Part shown: positions 35,149 through 43,170 of the stretch, piece by piece
How the letters are laid out: the number at the start of each line of letters is the position of its first letter
Numbering within the stretch: the stretch's first letter is position 1
From: an uncultured Bacteroidales bacterium
Lineage (GTDB): Bacteria > Bacteroidota > Bacteroidia > Bacteroidales > Bacteroidaceae
Assembly: GCA_902763885.1 (NCBI GenBank)
Contig: CACWTU010000002.1
Coordinates: 1-64,000 of the forward strand
Direction of reading: 5' to 3'
DNA: 64,000 bases
Translations under genes and position numbers: made by a program
Notes under the pieces: generated by a model
The model's database searches: none
Told to the model about the DNA's origin: nothing
Seen by the model: only the letters and a program-made list of their open reading frames with translations

Positions 35149-37992
35149 TCATTTTGCCAGTTGGGAGAGCCACTGCTTAAGGTCACTCATCCATTGCTGC
35201 CGGTAGATGAAGTTCTCATTGGCGCACCAGCCGTGACCGCCTGTGGGATAGACGTGCAGAGCGGAGCGTACACGGTTGGCCTGCAGGGCGTTGTAGTACT
35301 CTAAGCTGTTACGCACGGGCACCAGGTTGTCATCGGAGTTGGCCATGATGAATGCCGGTGGGGTATCGCGGGTAACCTGTTTCTCGTTTGAGTAGAGGTC
35401 TATCTGCTCTTGCGATGCGTTACGGCCCAGAAGGTTGTTGTGTGAGCCCATGTGGGTAAATGATTTGTCCATTGTGATTACAGGATAGAACAGGATCTGG
35501 AAATCAGGACGCTGCTCAGGGTTTTTATAGTGGGTTGCGGCAGTGGCTGCCAGATGACCGCCGGCAGAGCAACCCTGTACTCCTATTTTCTTTATTCCGT
35601 ATTTATCGGCATCGGCCCTGAGCAGACGCATGGCCTCATAGACATCATCGATTGGAACCTCAGTGTGACCGTTGGGCAGGCGGTATTTGAGTACAGCCAG
35701 CGTAATGCCCTGATCCATGTACCACTGGGCCATATTGTTGCCCTCTGATCCGTTCCATACATCGGTATATCCGCCTCCTGGGCAGGCTAATACGGCCAGA
35801 CCGTTTGGGTTGGGTGCCGCCCAGATGGTGAGCGTGGGCTGTGTCACGTTTGACACGTGCATATCCATTACCCTTTCAGGGCCGGTAAGTCCGTTGTCTG
35901 TAGGTGCACCGTTTGGCCAAAGGTTGATTACGGTTGTGGGTTCCGGTACCTGAGGCGTAGCCGGAGCCTGAGCGGTCTGAGCCGGCGGGTTATAACGTGT
36001 CATCCATACCTCCATGTTGCCGTTGCCGCGGTGAGCCCAAGCATAGTATGGGATAAGACGCAGCTTTACCTGCTGGGCACGGGCCATATTACCCGTGTAG
36101 TTGTCATAGGCCGTGGTCTCAAGGGCATTCATAGCGTAGGCACGTCCCTCTACATTCATCTTGAAGGGGATTACTTTGAAATCGGAGTTTGCAGGGAGCG
36201 AAGTGTTAAGTATGTTATAGTCATTATCGGCCCACTCGGCGCAATATACCAGTGGTCCGCGCTCAACGGCAATCTTGCCGCGGTCCTCTACCACCTGACG
36301 GTGGGCGGTTACAATGCGGGGCTCCATGTCAAAGTGGATGCTTACCACATCCCCTTTCTTCCATTTGCGGTCAATGCCGAAATATCCGTCCTGGAGCGTG
36401 GCCTCTACAGCTTCTCCGTTAACCTGAACGGTGTATCCCGGCGTCTTGCCGTCCGAGTAGCGGTAAAGGTCAGTGGGAACCACCTCATTGCGCACCCATC
36501 CGGGTATGCGGATGTTCAGACAGAACTGTCCGGGGGTCTTATCGACGGTGATCTTTATATCACCGTTCCAGGGATACTCGGTTGACTGGGTTATCTGAAC
36601 GTTCTTGCCGCCCACCTTGGTGGCAAGGGTGTTGGACATAAAGAGGTTTACAAACAGCTTGTTGTCCTTTACAGCATATACGTAACCGGGAACAGAAGGG
36701 ATGAATCGGCATATGTTGCTGGGGCAGCAGGCGCACCCGAACCATGCCTGACGCTGATGCTGTCCGTGGCTCTCCAGCGGGTTGGGGTAGAAGAACCCGC
36801 CTCCGTCCAGACTCACGCCGCTTATAACGCCGTTGTACAGGGCGCGCTCCAGCACATCCATGTACTTGGCATCGCCGTGCAGCAGGAACAGACGGTAATT
36901 GGTATAGACATTAGCTATGGCTGCACAAGTCTCGCAGTAGCCGTTCATGTTGGGCAGGTCATAGTTCTCAGTGAATCCCTCGCTGCCTCCTGTTGAGCCG
37001 ATGCCTCCGGTCAGGTACATCTTCTTACCCACCATGTTGTCCCAGATCCGGTCAATGGCGGTCACGTATGACTGATCGCCGGTAAGGGCGGCCACATCGG
37101 CCATACCTGAATACATGTAGCCGGCGCGTACGGAATGTCCTACAGCCTCATCCTGCTCAATTACCGGCTTGTATGACTGGTCATATTTGTCCTTGCGGGC
37201 GGTCTTGCCTTTGTTGTCAAGGAACAGTTTGGCCTCATCAAGGTATTTCTTATCACCTGTTACCAGATAGAGCTTGGCCAGCGCCATCTCGGCAATCTGA
37301 TGTCCGGGTACCACCACCTTCTGTCCGGGACCGTAACCTATCTCGCGGCATACGCAATCGGCATAGCGGATGGCTATATCCAGGAACTTGCGGCTACCGG
37401 TGGCCTGATAGTGGGCTATGGCGCCCTCCACCATGTGGCCCAGGTTGTAGAGCTCATGGCTGCCGCTCTCCTCGGCACTCCAGCGGGTAGGTCCTGACCA
37501 ATCATGCGGATGGGCGGGGTTCATGGTGCGGGCGGTGTAGAGATAACCGTCGGGCTCCTGTGCGGCGGCCACTATATCCAGCACGCTGTCTATGTAGGCC
37601 TCCAGTTTCTTGTCAGGGTAGGTCTGCAGCAGGTAGCTGGCACCCTCAATGGTCTTATAGACATCGGTGTCATCAAACGGGAACTGCGTGGGGCGGTAGT
37701 TGCTGCTGTTGTCGCCGCGGGCAGTCTCTGCCATCTTGGCGGCGGCGTTCTTGAAGTTGGTGTAGCGGTCAGTCTCCTCACACTTGCTGAATGCCAGCGG
37801 GATGGTAACCTCGCGGCTCTGGCGAATACGGTCGCCCCAGAATGACTCGGGTGCCACCTTGACTTGTGTGAACGGTACGTTTCCTATGGGATAACTGGGC
37901 TTGTCGGCTTTCTTGGCGGCTGCAAGGCAAAGCACTAATGCTATGGCGGCCAGCGGAATCATTTTTTTGAAGATAGTTCTCATACTCATCAT
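35149..37992 (-). CDS. GH127 beta-L-arabinofuranosidase fused to an alpha/beta hydrolase esterase
   Basis: A 947-residue exported two-enzyme protein. After an N-terminal hydrophobic signal (about 10-26), residues 38-665 are a GH127 (DUF1680) domain. Glu354 and Cys356 (YCETC) and Cys422/Cys423 (FGCACCPSN) match the zinc and nucleophile residues known from Bifidobacterium HypBA1. A Pro/Ala/Gln linker (669-687) leads to an acetylesterase-like alpha/beta hydrolase (about 690-947) with Ser809 in GCSAGG, an Asp in NSDDNLVP and a His in GGHGW. It likely removes L-arabinofuranose and nearby acyl groups from one substrate. The start could also be the ATG at 37983. Confidence 0.9.
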   Translation of the reverse strand: MMSMRTIFKKMIPLAAIALVLCLAAAKKADKPSYPIGNVPFTQVKVAPESFWGDRIRQSREVTIPLAFSKCEETDRYTNFKNAAAKMAETARGDNSSNYRPTQFPFDDTDVYKTIEGASYLLQTYPDKKLEAYIDSVLDIVAAAQEPDGYLYTARTMNPAHPHDWSGPTRWSAEESGSHELYNLGHMVEGAIAHYQATGSRKFLDIAIRYADCVCREIGYGPGQKVVVPGHQIAEMALAKLYLVTGDKKYLDEAKLFLDNKGKTARKDKYDQSYKPVIEQDEAVGHSVRAGYMYSGMADVAALTGDQSYVTAIDRIWDNMVGKKMYLTGGIGSTGGSEGFTENYDLPNMNGYCETCAAIANVYTNYRLFLLHGDAKYMDVLERALYNGVISGVSLDGGGFFYPNPLESHGQHQRQAWFGCACCPSNICRFIPSVPGYVYAVKDNKLFVNLFMSNTLATKVGGKNVQITQSTEYPWNGDIKITVDKTPGQFCLNIRIPGWVRNEVVPTDLYRYSDGKTPGYTVQVNGEAVEATLQDGYFGIDRKWKKGDVVSIHFDMEPRIVTAHRQVVEDRGKIAVERGPLVYCAEWADNDYNILNTSLPANSDFKVIPFKMNVEGRAYAMNALETTAYDNYTGNMARAQQVKLRLIPYYAWAHRGNGNMEVWMTRYNPPAQTAQAPATPQVPEPTTVINLWPNGAPTDNGLTGPERVMDMHVSNVTQPTLTIWAAPNPNGLAVLACPGGGYTDVWNGSEGNNMAQWYMDQGITLAVLKYRLPNGHTEVPIDDVYEAMRLLRADADKYGIKKIGVQGCSAGGHLAATAATHYKNPEQRPDFQILFYPVITMDKSFTHMGSHNNLLGRNASQEQIDLYSNEKQVTRDTPPAFIMANSDDNLVPVRNSLEYYNALQANRVRSALHVYPTGGHGWCANENFIYRQQWMSDLKQWLSQLAK

Positions 37993-37998
37993 TTCATT

Positions 37999-38031
37999 TT
38001 TGCAAACTTACGCAAAAAAGCACTATCTTCG
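37999..38031 (+). promoter_or_regulatory. Promoter of tRNA-Arg, overlapping the divergent GH127 promoter
   Basis: TTTG (37999-38002), then 21 nt, then TATCTTCG (38024-38031), one mismatch from consensus, 25 nt before the tRNA. The GH127-esterase -7 box lies within the spacer on the other strand. Confidence 0.55.
38003..38010 (-). promoter_or_regulatory. -7 box of the GH127-esterase gene
   Basis: TAAGTTTG on the minus strand is a perfect -7 box, 10 nt from the start codon at 37992. The transcript leader would be only a few nucleotides long. Confidence 0.5.
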
Positions 38032-38056
38032 CGGCCGAATAAGATAAATCTTGTTT

Positions 38057-38128
38057 GCCTCTGTAGTTCAATGGATAGAACGGAAGTTTCCTAAACTTTA
38101 AATTTGGGTTCGATTCCCAGCGGAGGTA
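38057..38128 (+). tRNA. tRNA-Arg (anticodon CCT)
   Basis: A 72-nt cloverleaf. The acceptor stem pairs 38057-38063 with 38121-38127 (two wobble pairs). The D stem is GTTC/GAAC, the anticodon stem GAAGT/ACTTT with anticodon CCT at 38090-38092, and the T arm TTGGG-TTCGATT-CCCAG. The discriminator base is A and CCA is not encoded. It reads the AGG codon. A perfect 26-nt inverted copy of its 38085-38110 segment lies 70 nt downstream. Confidence 0.95.
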
Positions 38129-38180
38129 CGGGTAGAATGGGTGATAAGGTTTGACTTTGTCACTCATTTTAATTTTTTGA

Positions 38181-38223
38181 AACCCAAATTTAAAGTTTAG
38201 GAAACTGGAAACTTCCAGTTTCC
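38181..38223. repeat. Inverted copy of part of tRNA-Arg, joined to a hairpin
   Basis: Positions 38181-38206 are the exact reverse complement of tRNA positions 38085-38110 (anticodon loop through the 5' side of the T arm and loop). Overlapping it, 38200-38223 is a perfect palindrome with 11-nt arms (GGAAACTGGAA / TTCCAGTTTCC) that also contains tRNA-like sequence. No integrase gene is near. Confidence 0.8.
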
Positions 38224-38322
38224 TTTTACCTTTTTTTAATTTGCTAACGCAAATGGGGCGGCCTACCCGGCCGCTCTCGCTCGGGGTCTCGCTCGCCCCA
38301 ATACGGTTGTACGTGCGTAATA
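38224..38322. other. GC-rich non-coding stretch between tRNA copy and terminator
   Basis: No gene is visible. It contains the small hairpin GCGGCC-TACCC-GGCCGC (38259-38275) and an outer GGGGCG/CGCCCC pair around repeated CTCGCTCG. Its style resembles the loop of element E1. Confidence 0.4.
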
Positions 38323-38354
38323 AAAAAAGGATGACCGCGAGGTCATCCTTTTTT
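38323..38354. terminator. Bidirectional terminator after the tRNA region
   Basis: A 14-bp perfect stem (38323-38336 with 38341-38354) with the loop GCGA, A tract on the left and T tract on the right. It would end the tRNA transcript and also read-through from korB. Confidence 0.9.
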
Positions 38355-38357
38355 GGT

Positions 38358-38446
38358 GCAATTGGGGTCTGACCCCTTTTGTCACGTGATTATTTAACAA
38401 TAGTCACTTACTTTAGCAAGTGCAAAAGGGGTCAGACCCCAATTGC
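38358..38446. repeat. Palindromic element E4 (inverted pair) after korB
   Basis: Perfect 24-nt arms, 38358-38381 and 38423-38446, each holding the palindrome GGGGTC-T-GACCCC followed by TTTTG. The 41-nt loop is AT-rich with CACTTA/CAAGTG-type short pairs. The right end is 1 nt from the korB stop codon (38448-38450). Confidence 0.85.
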
Positions 38447-38447
38447 T

Positions 38448-39452
38448 CTATTTCACTTCCCAGATGTCATTGGTCTCAAGAAGTTCAGCAAAGTTGTGAT
38501 ACTTCTTGGCGGCCTTGACTTCCTCTATCTGAGCGGTTACTGCATCGTCATAGGTGGGAGCTTCGACGTCGCGGATAACGCCTAATGCTACGGGGAATCC
38601 GTCGCCGTCGCCCATCAGTGCAAGTTTGAGCTGCAGGGTGTTGTCCTGGCAGTGGGCATCGTGTACAAGGATATCCTTAAGGGTAATTCCGTTCTCGCCT
38701 ATCTTGACAATCTTGAGGCTGAAACCGTCCTGCATGAGTCCGAACTCGTTGTTCTCACCGAATACCAGGGGCTGGCCGTGCTTTACGTAGATGGCGTTCT
38801 TGGCGCGACCCTCCTTGTTATATACTGCATCGTGGGTTCCGTTGTTGAATATAACGCAGTTCTGAAGAATCTCGCAGACCGATGCACCCTTGTGGTTATA
38901 AGCGGCCTTGAGGATATCAACGGTGCCGGGAGCATCGGTGGCAACGGCGCGGGCAAAGAAGTGACCGCGTGCGCCAAAGCAGAGCTCTGCGGGACGGAAA
39001 GGATCCTCAACAGTTCCGTAAGGGCTTGACTTACTTACGAAACCACGGGGTGAGGTAGGTGAGTACTGACCCTTGGTAAGACCGTAGATACGGTTGTTCA
39101 GCAGGATCATGTTCAGGTTGATGTTACGGCGGTTGGCGTGGATGAAGTGGTTACCACCGATAGCCAGACCGTCACCGTCACCTGATATTTGCCATACGGT
39201 CAGGTCAGGGTTGGCAACCTTGCAACCGGTAGCGATAGCTGCTGCACGGCCGTGTATGGTGTTCATACCATATGTAGCCATGTAGTGGGGCAGACGGCTT
39301 GAGCAACCGATACCTGATATTACCGCGGTATTGTATGGAGCTACTCCGATTTCGGCCATAGCCTTGTGCAGTGATGCCAGGAAGAAGTGGTCACCGCATC
39401 CGGGGCACCAACGGGGCTGTCCCTTCTTGAAATCTTGTGCTGTATATTCCAT
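38448..39452 (-). CDS. korB: 2-oxoglutarate (2-oxoacid):ferredoxin oxidoreductase beta subunit
   Basis: A 334-residue ThDP-binding subunit. It has the Cys motif WCPGCGDHF, GIGCSSR, and the ThDP/Mg signature GDGDGLAIGGNHFIHANRRN followed by NNRIYGLTKGQYSPTS. A further Cys pair in VCEILQNC may help bind the Fe-S cluster. With KorA it converts 2-oxoglutarate and succinyl-CoA using ferredoxin; in anaerobes it can run reductively. Substrate choice is inferred from the family. It starts 12 nt after korA. Confidence 0.92.
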   Translation of the reverse strand: MEYTAQDFKKGQPRWCPGCGDHFFLASLHKAMAEIGVAPYNTAVISGIGCSSRLPHYMATYGMNTIHGRAAAIATGCKVANPDLTVWQISGDGDGLAIGGNHFIHANRRNINLNMILLNNRIYGLTKGQYSPTSPRGFVSKSSPYGTVEDPFRPAELCFGARGHFFARAVATDAPGTVDILKAAYNHKGASVCEILQNCVIFNNGTHDAVYNKEGRAKNAIYVKHGQPLVFGENNEFGLMQDGFSLKIVKIGENGITLKDILVHDAHCQDNTLQLKLALMGDGDGFPVALGVIRDVEAPTYDDAVTAQIEEVKAAKKYHNFAELLETNDIWEVK

Positions 39453-39464
39453 AGTGCTGTGTGT

Positions 39465-41300
39465 TTACTTGTTAAGGATTTCGTTGAAAGCGTTGACTAA
39501 CTCTTCAACCACAAACGGCTGACCCTTTACCTGATTGAACTGGTAGGGAACCAGTCCGTCAACCTTCATGCGCAGGAATGCGGCAAGCTGACCCATGTTC
39601 TGCTCAGCTACAACCACCTTCTTATACTTCTTGAGTACCTGAGCGGCGTTCTTAGGCAGCGGGTTGATGAACTTGAAGTGTGCATGAGCAACCTTCTTGC
39701 CCTGAGCGCGGAGCTCATCCATAGCGGCACGCAGATGTCCGTAAGTACCACCGAAACCTACAATCAGCAGGTCAGCGTCATCAACATCACCTATTACCTC
39801 CAGATCAGGAACCTCAATGTTATCAATCTTCTGCTTGCGCAGACGTGTCATCAGGTCATGGTTCTCAGGATTGGTGCTGATGGCACCGGTCTGGTTATCC
39901 TTCTCCAGACCACCCAGGATGTGGGTGAATCCCTCACGGCCGGGAACAGCCCAGTAACGTGTGCCGTTCTCGGCACGCATATACGGAGTCCATTTGCCCT
40001 TGAGTTCCTCAGGAACATAAGGAGGATTGATGGCGGGATATTCTGCCAGGTTGGGCAGCTTGAATGCTGCAGAACCGTTTGCTACGAATGCATCGGTCAG
40101 AAGAACTACAGGAGTCATGTGCTCCAGAGCCATCTTACTTGCCTGGAATGCTGCATCAAAGCAGTCAACAGGTGATGTGGCTGCAATTACAGGCATTGGG
40201 CTCTCACCGTTACGGCCAAACAGAACCTGCAGAAGGTCCGTCTGCTCTGACTTGGTGGGGAGTCCTGTGGCAGGACCGCCGCGCTGTACATCAAGAACAA
40301 CCAGCGGAAGTTCCATGATGACAGCCAGGTTCATGGCCTCTGACTTAAGGCAGATACCAGGACCTGATGTAGATGTAACAGCCAAAGCACCTGCAAATGA
40401 TGCGCCTACGGCCGATGAGCAACCTGCAATCTCATCCTCGCACTGAACGGTGGTAACACCCAGTGACTTGTGCTTGGAGAGCTCATGCAGTACATCGGTA
40501 GCAGGAGTGATAGGATATGAGCCTAAGTAGAGCTTGAGCCCTGCTTTCTCAGCAGCGGCAATGAAACCGTATGCTGTGGCCTTGTTACCGGTGATATCCA
40601 TGTAACGGCCGGGCTCTTTCTGCTTTGACTCGATGCGGTAAACATTCATGGCACTGCTGTGAGTGTTGTGACCGTAGTCATAACCGGCCTGGATAACCTT
40701 AATGTTAGCTTCTGCCAGCTCAGGCTTCTTGGCGAACTTGTCACGCAGATAGTTGAATGCTATCTCCAGGTCGCGGCTGAAGAGCCAGCATACCAGACCC
40801 AGAGCAAACATATTGCGGCACTTGAGAACAGCCTTGGCATCCATTCCGCTGTCAGCAAGTGCATCCTTTACCATCTGGGTAAGGGGGCATGCAATAACGC
40901 GGTCGGGATCAACACCCAGCTCTGCCAGGGGATCCTCAGTCTGGAAAGCGGCTTTCTCAAGGTCTGCCTTCTTGAAAGCGTCTGTATCAATGATAATAGT
41001 GGCGTCCTTCTTGGCATACTTGAGCTGTGTCTTGAGAGCGGCAGCGTTCATTGCTACCAATACATCACACTGATCGCCCGGGGTATAAACCTTGCCTGCG
41101 CCGATGTGTACCTGGAAACCTGATACACCTGTCAGTGAGCCTTGCGGGGCGCGGATATCGGCAGGATAGTCAGGGAAGGTACTGATACTGTTTCCTACGG
41201 TTGCGGAAACAGTGGAGAAGATGTTGCCGGCCAGCTGCATTCCGTCACCGGAATCGCCTGAGAAACGGACAACTACCTGATCCAATTCTTTTACTGTCAT
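39465..41300 (-). CDS. korA: 2-oxoglutarate (2-oxoacid):ferredoxin oxidoreductase alpha subunit (gamma-alpha fusion)
   Basis: A 611-residue subunit. Residues 1-190 are the gamma domain (VVRFSGDSGDGMQLAGNIF, FPDYPADIRAPQGSLTGVSGFQ). Residues 215-600 are the alpha domain (YITPATDVLHELSKHK-type start, QCEDEIAGCSSAVGASFAGALAVTSTSGPG, VQRGGPATGLPTKSEQTDLL). This fused form is common in Bacteroidetes and pairs with KorB. It is the first gene of the korAB operon, with a -7 box at 41344-41351. Confidence 0.93.
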   Translation of the reverse strand: MTVKELDQVVVRFSGDSGDGMQLAGNIFSTVSATVGNSISTFPDYPADIRAPQGSLTGVSGFQVHIGAGKVYTPGDQCDVLVAMNAAALKTQLKYAKKDATIIIDTDAFKKADLEKAAFQTEDPLAELGVDPDRVIACPLTQMVKDALADSGMDAKAVLKCRNMFALGLVCWLFSRDLEIAFNYLRDKFAKKPELAEANIKVIQAGYDYGHNTHSSAMNVYRIESKQKEPGRYMDITGNKATAYGFIAAAEKAGLKLYLGSYPITPATDVLHELSKHKSLGVTTVQCEDEIAGCSSAVGASFAGALAVTSTSGPGICLKSEAMNLAVIMELPLVVLDVQRGGPATGLPTKSEQTDLLQVLFGRNGESPMPVIAATSPVDCFDAAFQASKMALEHMTPVVLLTDAFVANGSAAFKLPNLAEYPAINPPYVPEELKGKWTPYMRAENGTRYWAVPGREGFTHILGGLEKDNQTGAISTNPENHDLMTRLRKQKIDNIEVPDLEVIGDVDDADLLIVGFGGTYGHLRAAMDELRAQGKKVAHAHFKFINPLPKNAAQVLKKYKKVVVAEQNMGQLAAFLRMKVDGLVPYQFNQVKGQPFVVEELVNAFNEILNK

Positions 41301-41343
41301 AACTTTTGTATAGCGTTTAATAATTCTGCATACTTAATCGGCG

Positions 41344-41351
41344 CAAAATTA
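41344..41351 (-). promoter_or_regulatory. -7 box of korAB
   Basis: TAATTTTG on the minus strand is a perfect -7 box 43 nt upstream of korA. No clear -33 element is visible. The remaining gap to 41487 is AT-rich and shows no gene. Confidence 0.55.
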
Positions 41352-41487
41352 CAAGATTATTCCGTTAGAAGTGCTATATACATACATTAATTAATTGATT
41401 TTAGCATATCAAGCCGAATATGAAATTTTTATGCTGCATATATGCAATAAATTATACAATAAATATGCATTCCCGGCTATTGGGTAT

Positions 41488-41525
41488 AAAAAAGGCGGAA
41501 CTCCCCAATTAACAGGAATTCCGCC
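41488..41525 (-). terminator. Intrinsic terminator after the GlsB/YeaQ-like gene
   Basis: Arms 41494-41504 and 41515-41525 pair with one mismatch. On the minus strand a run of six T follows (41488-41493). It lies 23 nt after the stop codon. Confidence 0.85.
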
Positions 41526-41548
41526 ATATTGTAATATCTTTTTGATTA

Positions 41549-41788
41549 CTATTTCTTGAAGAGAGAAACGATCCAAAGTAGAACTACGGCACCGATAACA
41601 GCTGTTACCAATGATCCGAACCATCCGCCCCATTGAATTCCTAACCAACCTAACAGGCATCCACCCAAAATACCGCCTAAAATACCTACAAGAAGGTTAA
41701 CCCAAAATCCAAAACCGCCTCCTTTCATGATTTTACCTGCCAGGAAACCTGCCAGAACTCCCATAAGGATTGAAATAATAATATTCAT
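41549..41788 (-). CDS. GlsB/YeaQ/YmgE-family small membrane protein
   Basis: A 79-residue, highly hydrophobic protein with three membrane segments. Typical family features are MNIIISILMGVLAGFLAGKIM, then GFWVNLLVGILGGILGG and a C-terminal LVTAVIGAVVLLWIVSLFKK. I start at 41788; the open frame extends upstream but that part overlaps the end of the TonB-like gene and has no family resemblance. Members are often stress-induced (transglycosylase-associated), with no known activity. It follows the Sel1/TonB gene by about 34 nt. Confidence 0.88.
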   Translation of the reverse strand: MNIIISILMGVLAGFLAGKIMKGGGFGFWVNLLVGILGGILGGCLLGWLGIQWGGWFGSLVTAVIGAVVLLWIVSLFKK

Positions 41789-41822
41789 ATCAGTTGTTTT
41801 TAAGTTAGTAAATAAGTCCTTT

Positions 41823-43046
41823 TTAGAAGCCGAATCCGAATCCACCACCCATACCGCCGCCGGATCCAAAGTTGACGGTTGCGCTCTGTTTAGCCTGAAC
41901 CGGGGTACCGTCTTCACTCTCTGCAGGAATCCAATCCGGCATAACCATTACGGTACGCAGGGCTTCCTTATCCATAATATAGACCTCGGCATTGCTGCTG
42001 ATAACCGGGTTGATAACAGCTCCGTCTGTGTCAATGGTAAATGAAACTGTGGCACGGCCGTTTATTTTCTGATTCTTGAGGTTTTCAGGATAGTTGGTGT
42101 TGTTGCGTATAAACTGCTGCATCTGCATGTTTCCTCCAGGGAATATAGCCTGAGGAGCACGTGGTCCCTGCTGTCCCTGAGGTCCTTGTGGAGCGCCACC
42201 GCCCATACCGGGGAATCCACCGCCTCCGAATCCGCCTCCTCCCATACCCGGGAATCCGCCCATACCTCCGGCAGGCTGTTTGGCCTGCTCAATCTCCTCT
42301 GGAGTAGGCATCGGGTCTATTCTCATAGGAACGCCCATGCTGAGTACAGCCTGAAGTGAATCTATGTAATTTGAATAGTTGGGGAACTCCAGTTTGGATT
42401 GCAGCAGAATGCGATACCATTTCTTGGCATCACGCAATGCTATGGTATCATTATCCATACGCCATTTGCCCAGACAGAGTGTTCCTATCAATGCCTGCGC
42501 ATTCAGTACAGCTTCATCCTTGTGGTTGACCTCTTCAATCTTGGGATATTTCTCAAGCAATCCTATGCCACCGCTTACGTATGAGGGTTCTTTTTTATAT
42601 TTGCCGTATTCACTGTAAAAGCTGGCCAGCACGAGATTGGCATTGTTGTTGCCATTTTTTACAGCTTTCTTGAGCCATTTCACACCCTGTGAGAACAGAC
42701 CGTCATTCTCCTTTTTCTGGAGCCAGAAAGCATAGAAAAAGTTTCCCAGGTTATATTGTGCGTCAGCATTCTCCTGTTTTGCAGCCACATCCAGAAGGTT
42801 GAGTCCCATCTCCATATTCTTTGTGACGTTCTGGCCGGACATACATTCCATTCCAAGCAGATAGGCTGATTCTGCATCACCCTTGATGACCCCCTTCTTG
42901 TATCGGTCTATCATCTGTTTCATAGCAGGATTGGAGAGTTCAATCTTATCCATTTCAGCCTTGATGGAATCAGCATTGATTTTCTGTGCAAATGTCGGTA
43001 AAGTGATAACAACCGACATAACTACTGAAATAATAAATTTTCTCAT
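41823..43046 (-). CDS. Sel1-repeat protein with C-terminal TonB-like domain
   Basis: A 407-residue exported protein. MRKFIISVVMSVVITLPTFAQ is a signal peptide; the start could also be 43052. Residues about 40-190 contain Sel1-like helical repeats (AESAYLLGMECMSGQNVTKNMEMGLNLLDVAAKQENADAQYNLGNFF). A Gly/Phe/Met/Pro/Gln-rich segment (about 262-300) follows. Then comes a TonB C-terminal domain (about 305-385: NLKNQKINGRATVSFTIDTDGAVINPVI, ALRTVMVMPDWIPA) and a Gly-rich tail ending GMGGGFGFGF. A cleaved signal and no membrane anchor would make it a soluble periplasmic protein, unlike classic TonB. The function is unknown. Confidence 0.82.
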   Translation of the reverse strand: MRKFIISVVMSVVITLPTFAQKINADSIKAEMDKIELSNPAMKQMIDRYKKGVIKGDAESAYLLGMECMSGQNVTKNMEMGLNLLDVAAKQENADAQYNLGNFFYAFWLQKKENDGLFSQGVKWLKKAVKNGNNNANLVLASFYSEYGKYKKEPSYVSGGIGLLEKYPKIEEVNHKDEAVLNAQALIGTLCLGKWRMDNDTIALRDAKKWYRILLQSKLEFPNYSNYIDSLQAVLSMGVPMRIDPMPTPEEIEQAKQPAGGMGGFPGMGGGGFGGGGFPGMGGGAPQGPQGQQGPRAPQAIFPGGNMQMQQFIRNNTNYPENLKNQKINGRATVSFTIDTDGAVINPVISSNAEVYIMDKEALRTVMVMPDWIPAESEDGTPVQAKQSATVNFGSGGGMGGGFGFGF

Positions 43047-43111
43047 TTGCATTATTGAATTAGGTAATTGCAAATATCGGCATTTAGTTGAAATGTAAAA
43101 TATATTTAAAG

Positions 43112-43154
43112 AAAAAAATGACCGGAGTCAGAATTTTTCCAACTCCGGTCATTT
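43112..43154 (-). terminator. Intrinsic terminator of secDF
   Basis: A 13-bp perfect stem (43116-43128 with 43142-43154). On the minus strand it runs into a T tract (43112-43118). It lies 16 nt after the secDF stop. Confidence 0.9.
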
Positions 43155-43170
43155 AAGATATCAGTAGATA

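Noticed and set aside
38129-38447. An integrated mobile element at the tRNA-Arg gene
   Set aside because: No integrase, relaxase or phage gene follows, and the tRNA copy is inverted rather than a direct att repeat. Only a scar remains possible.
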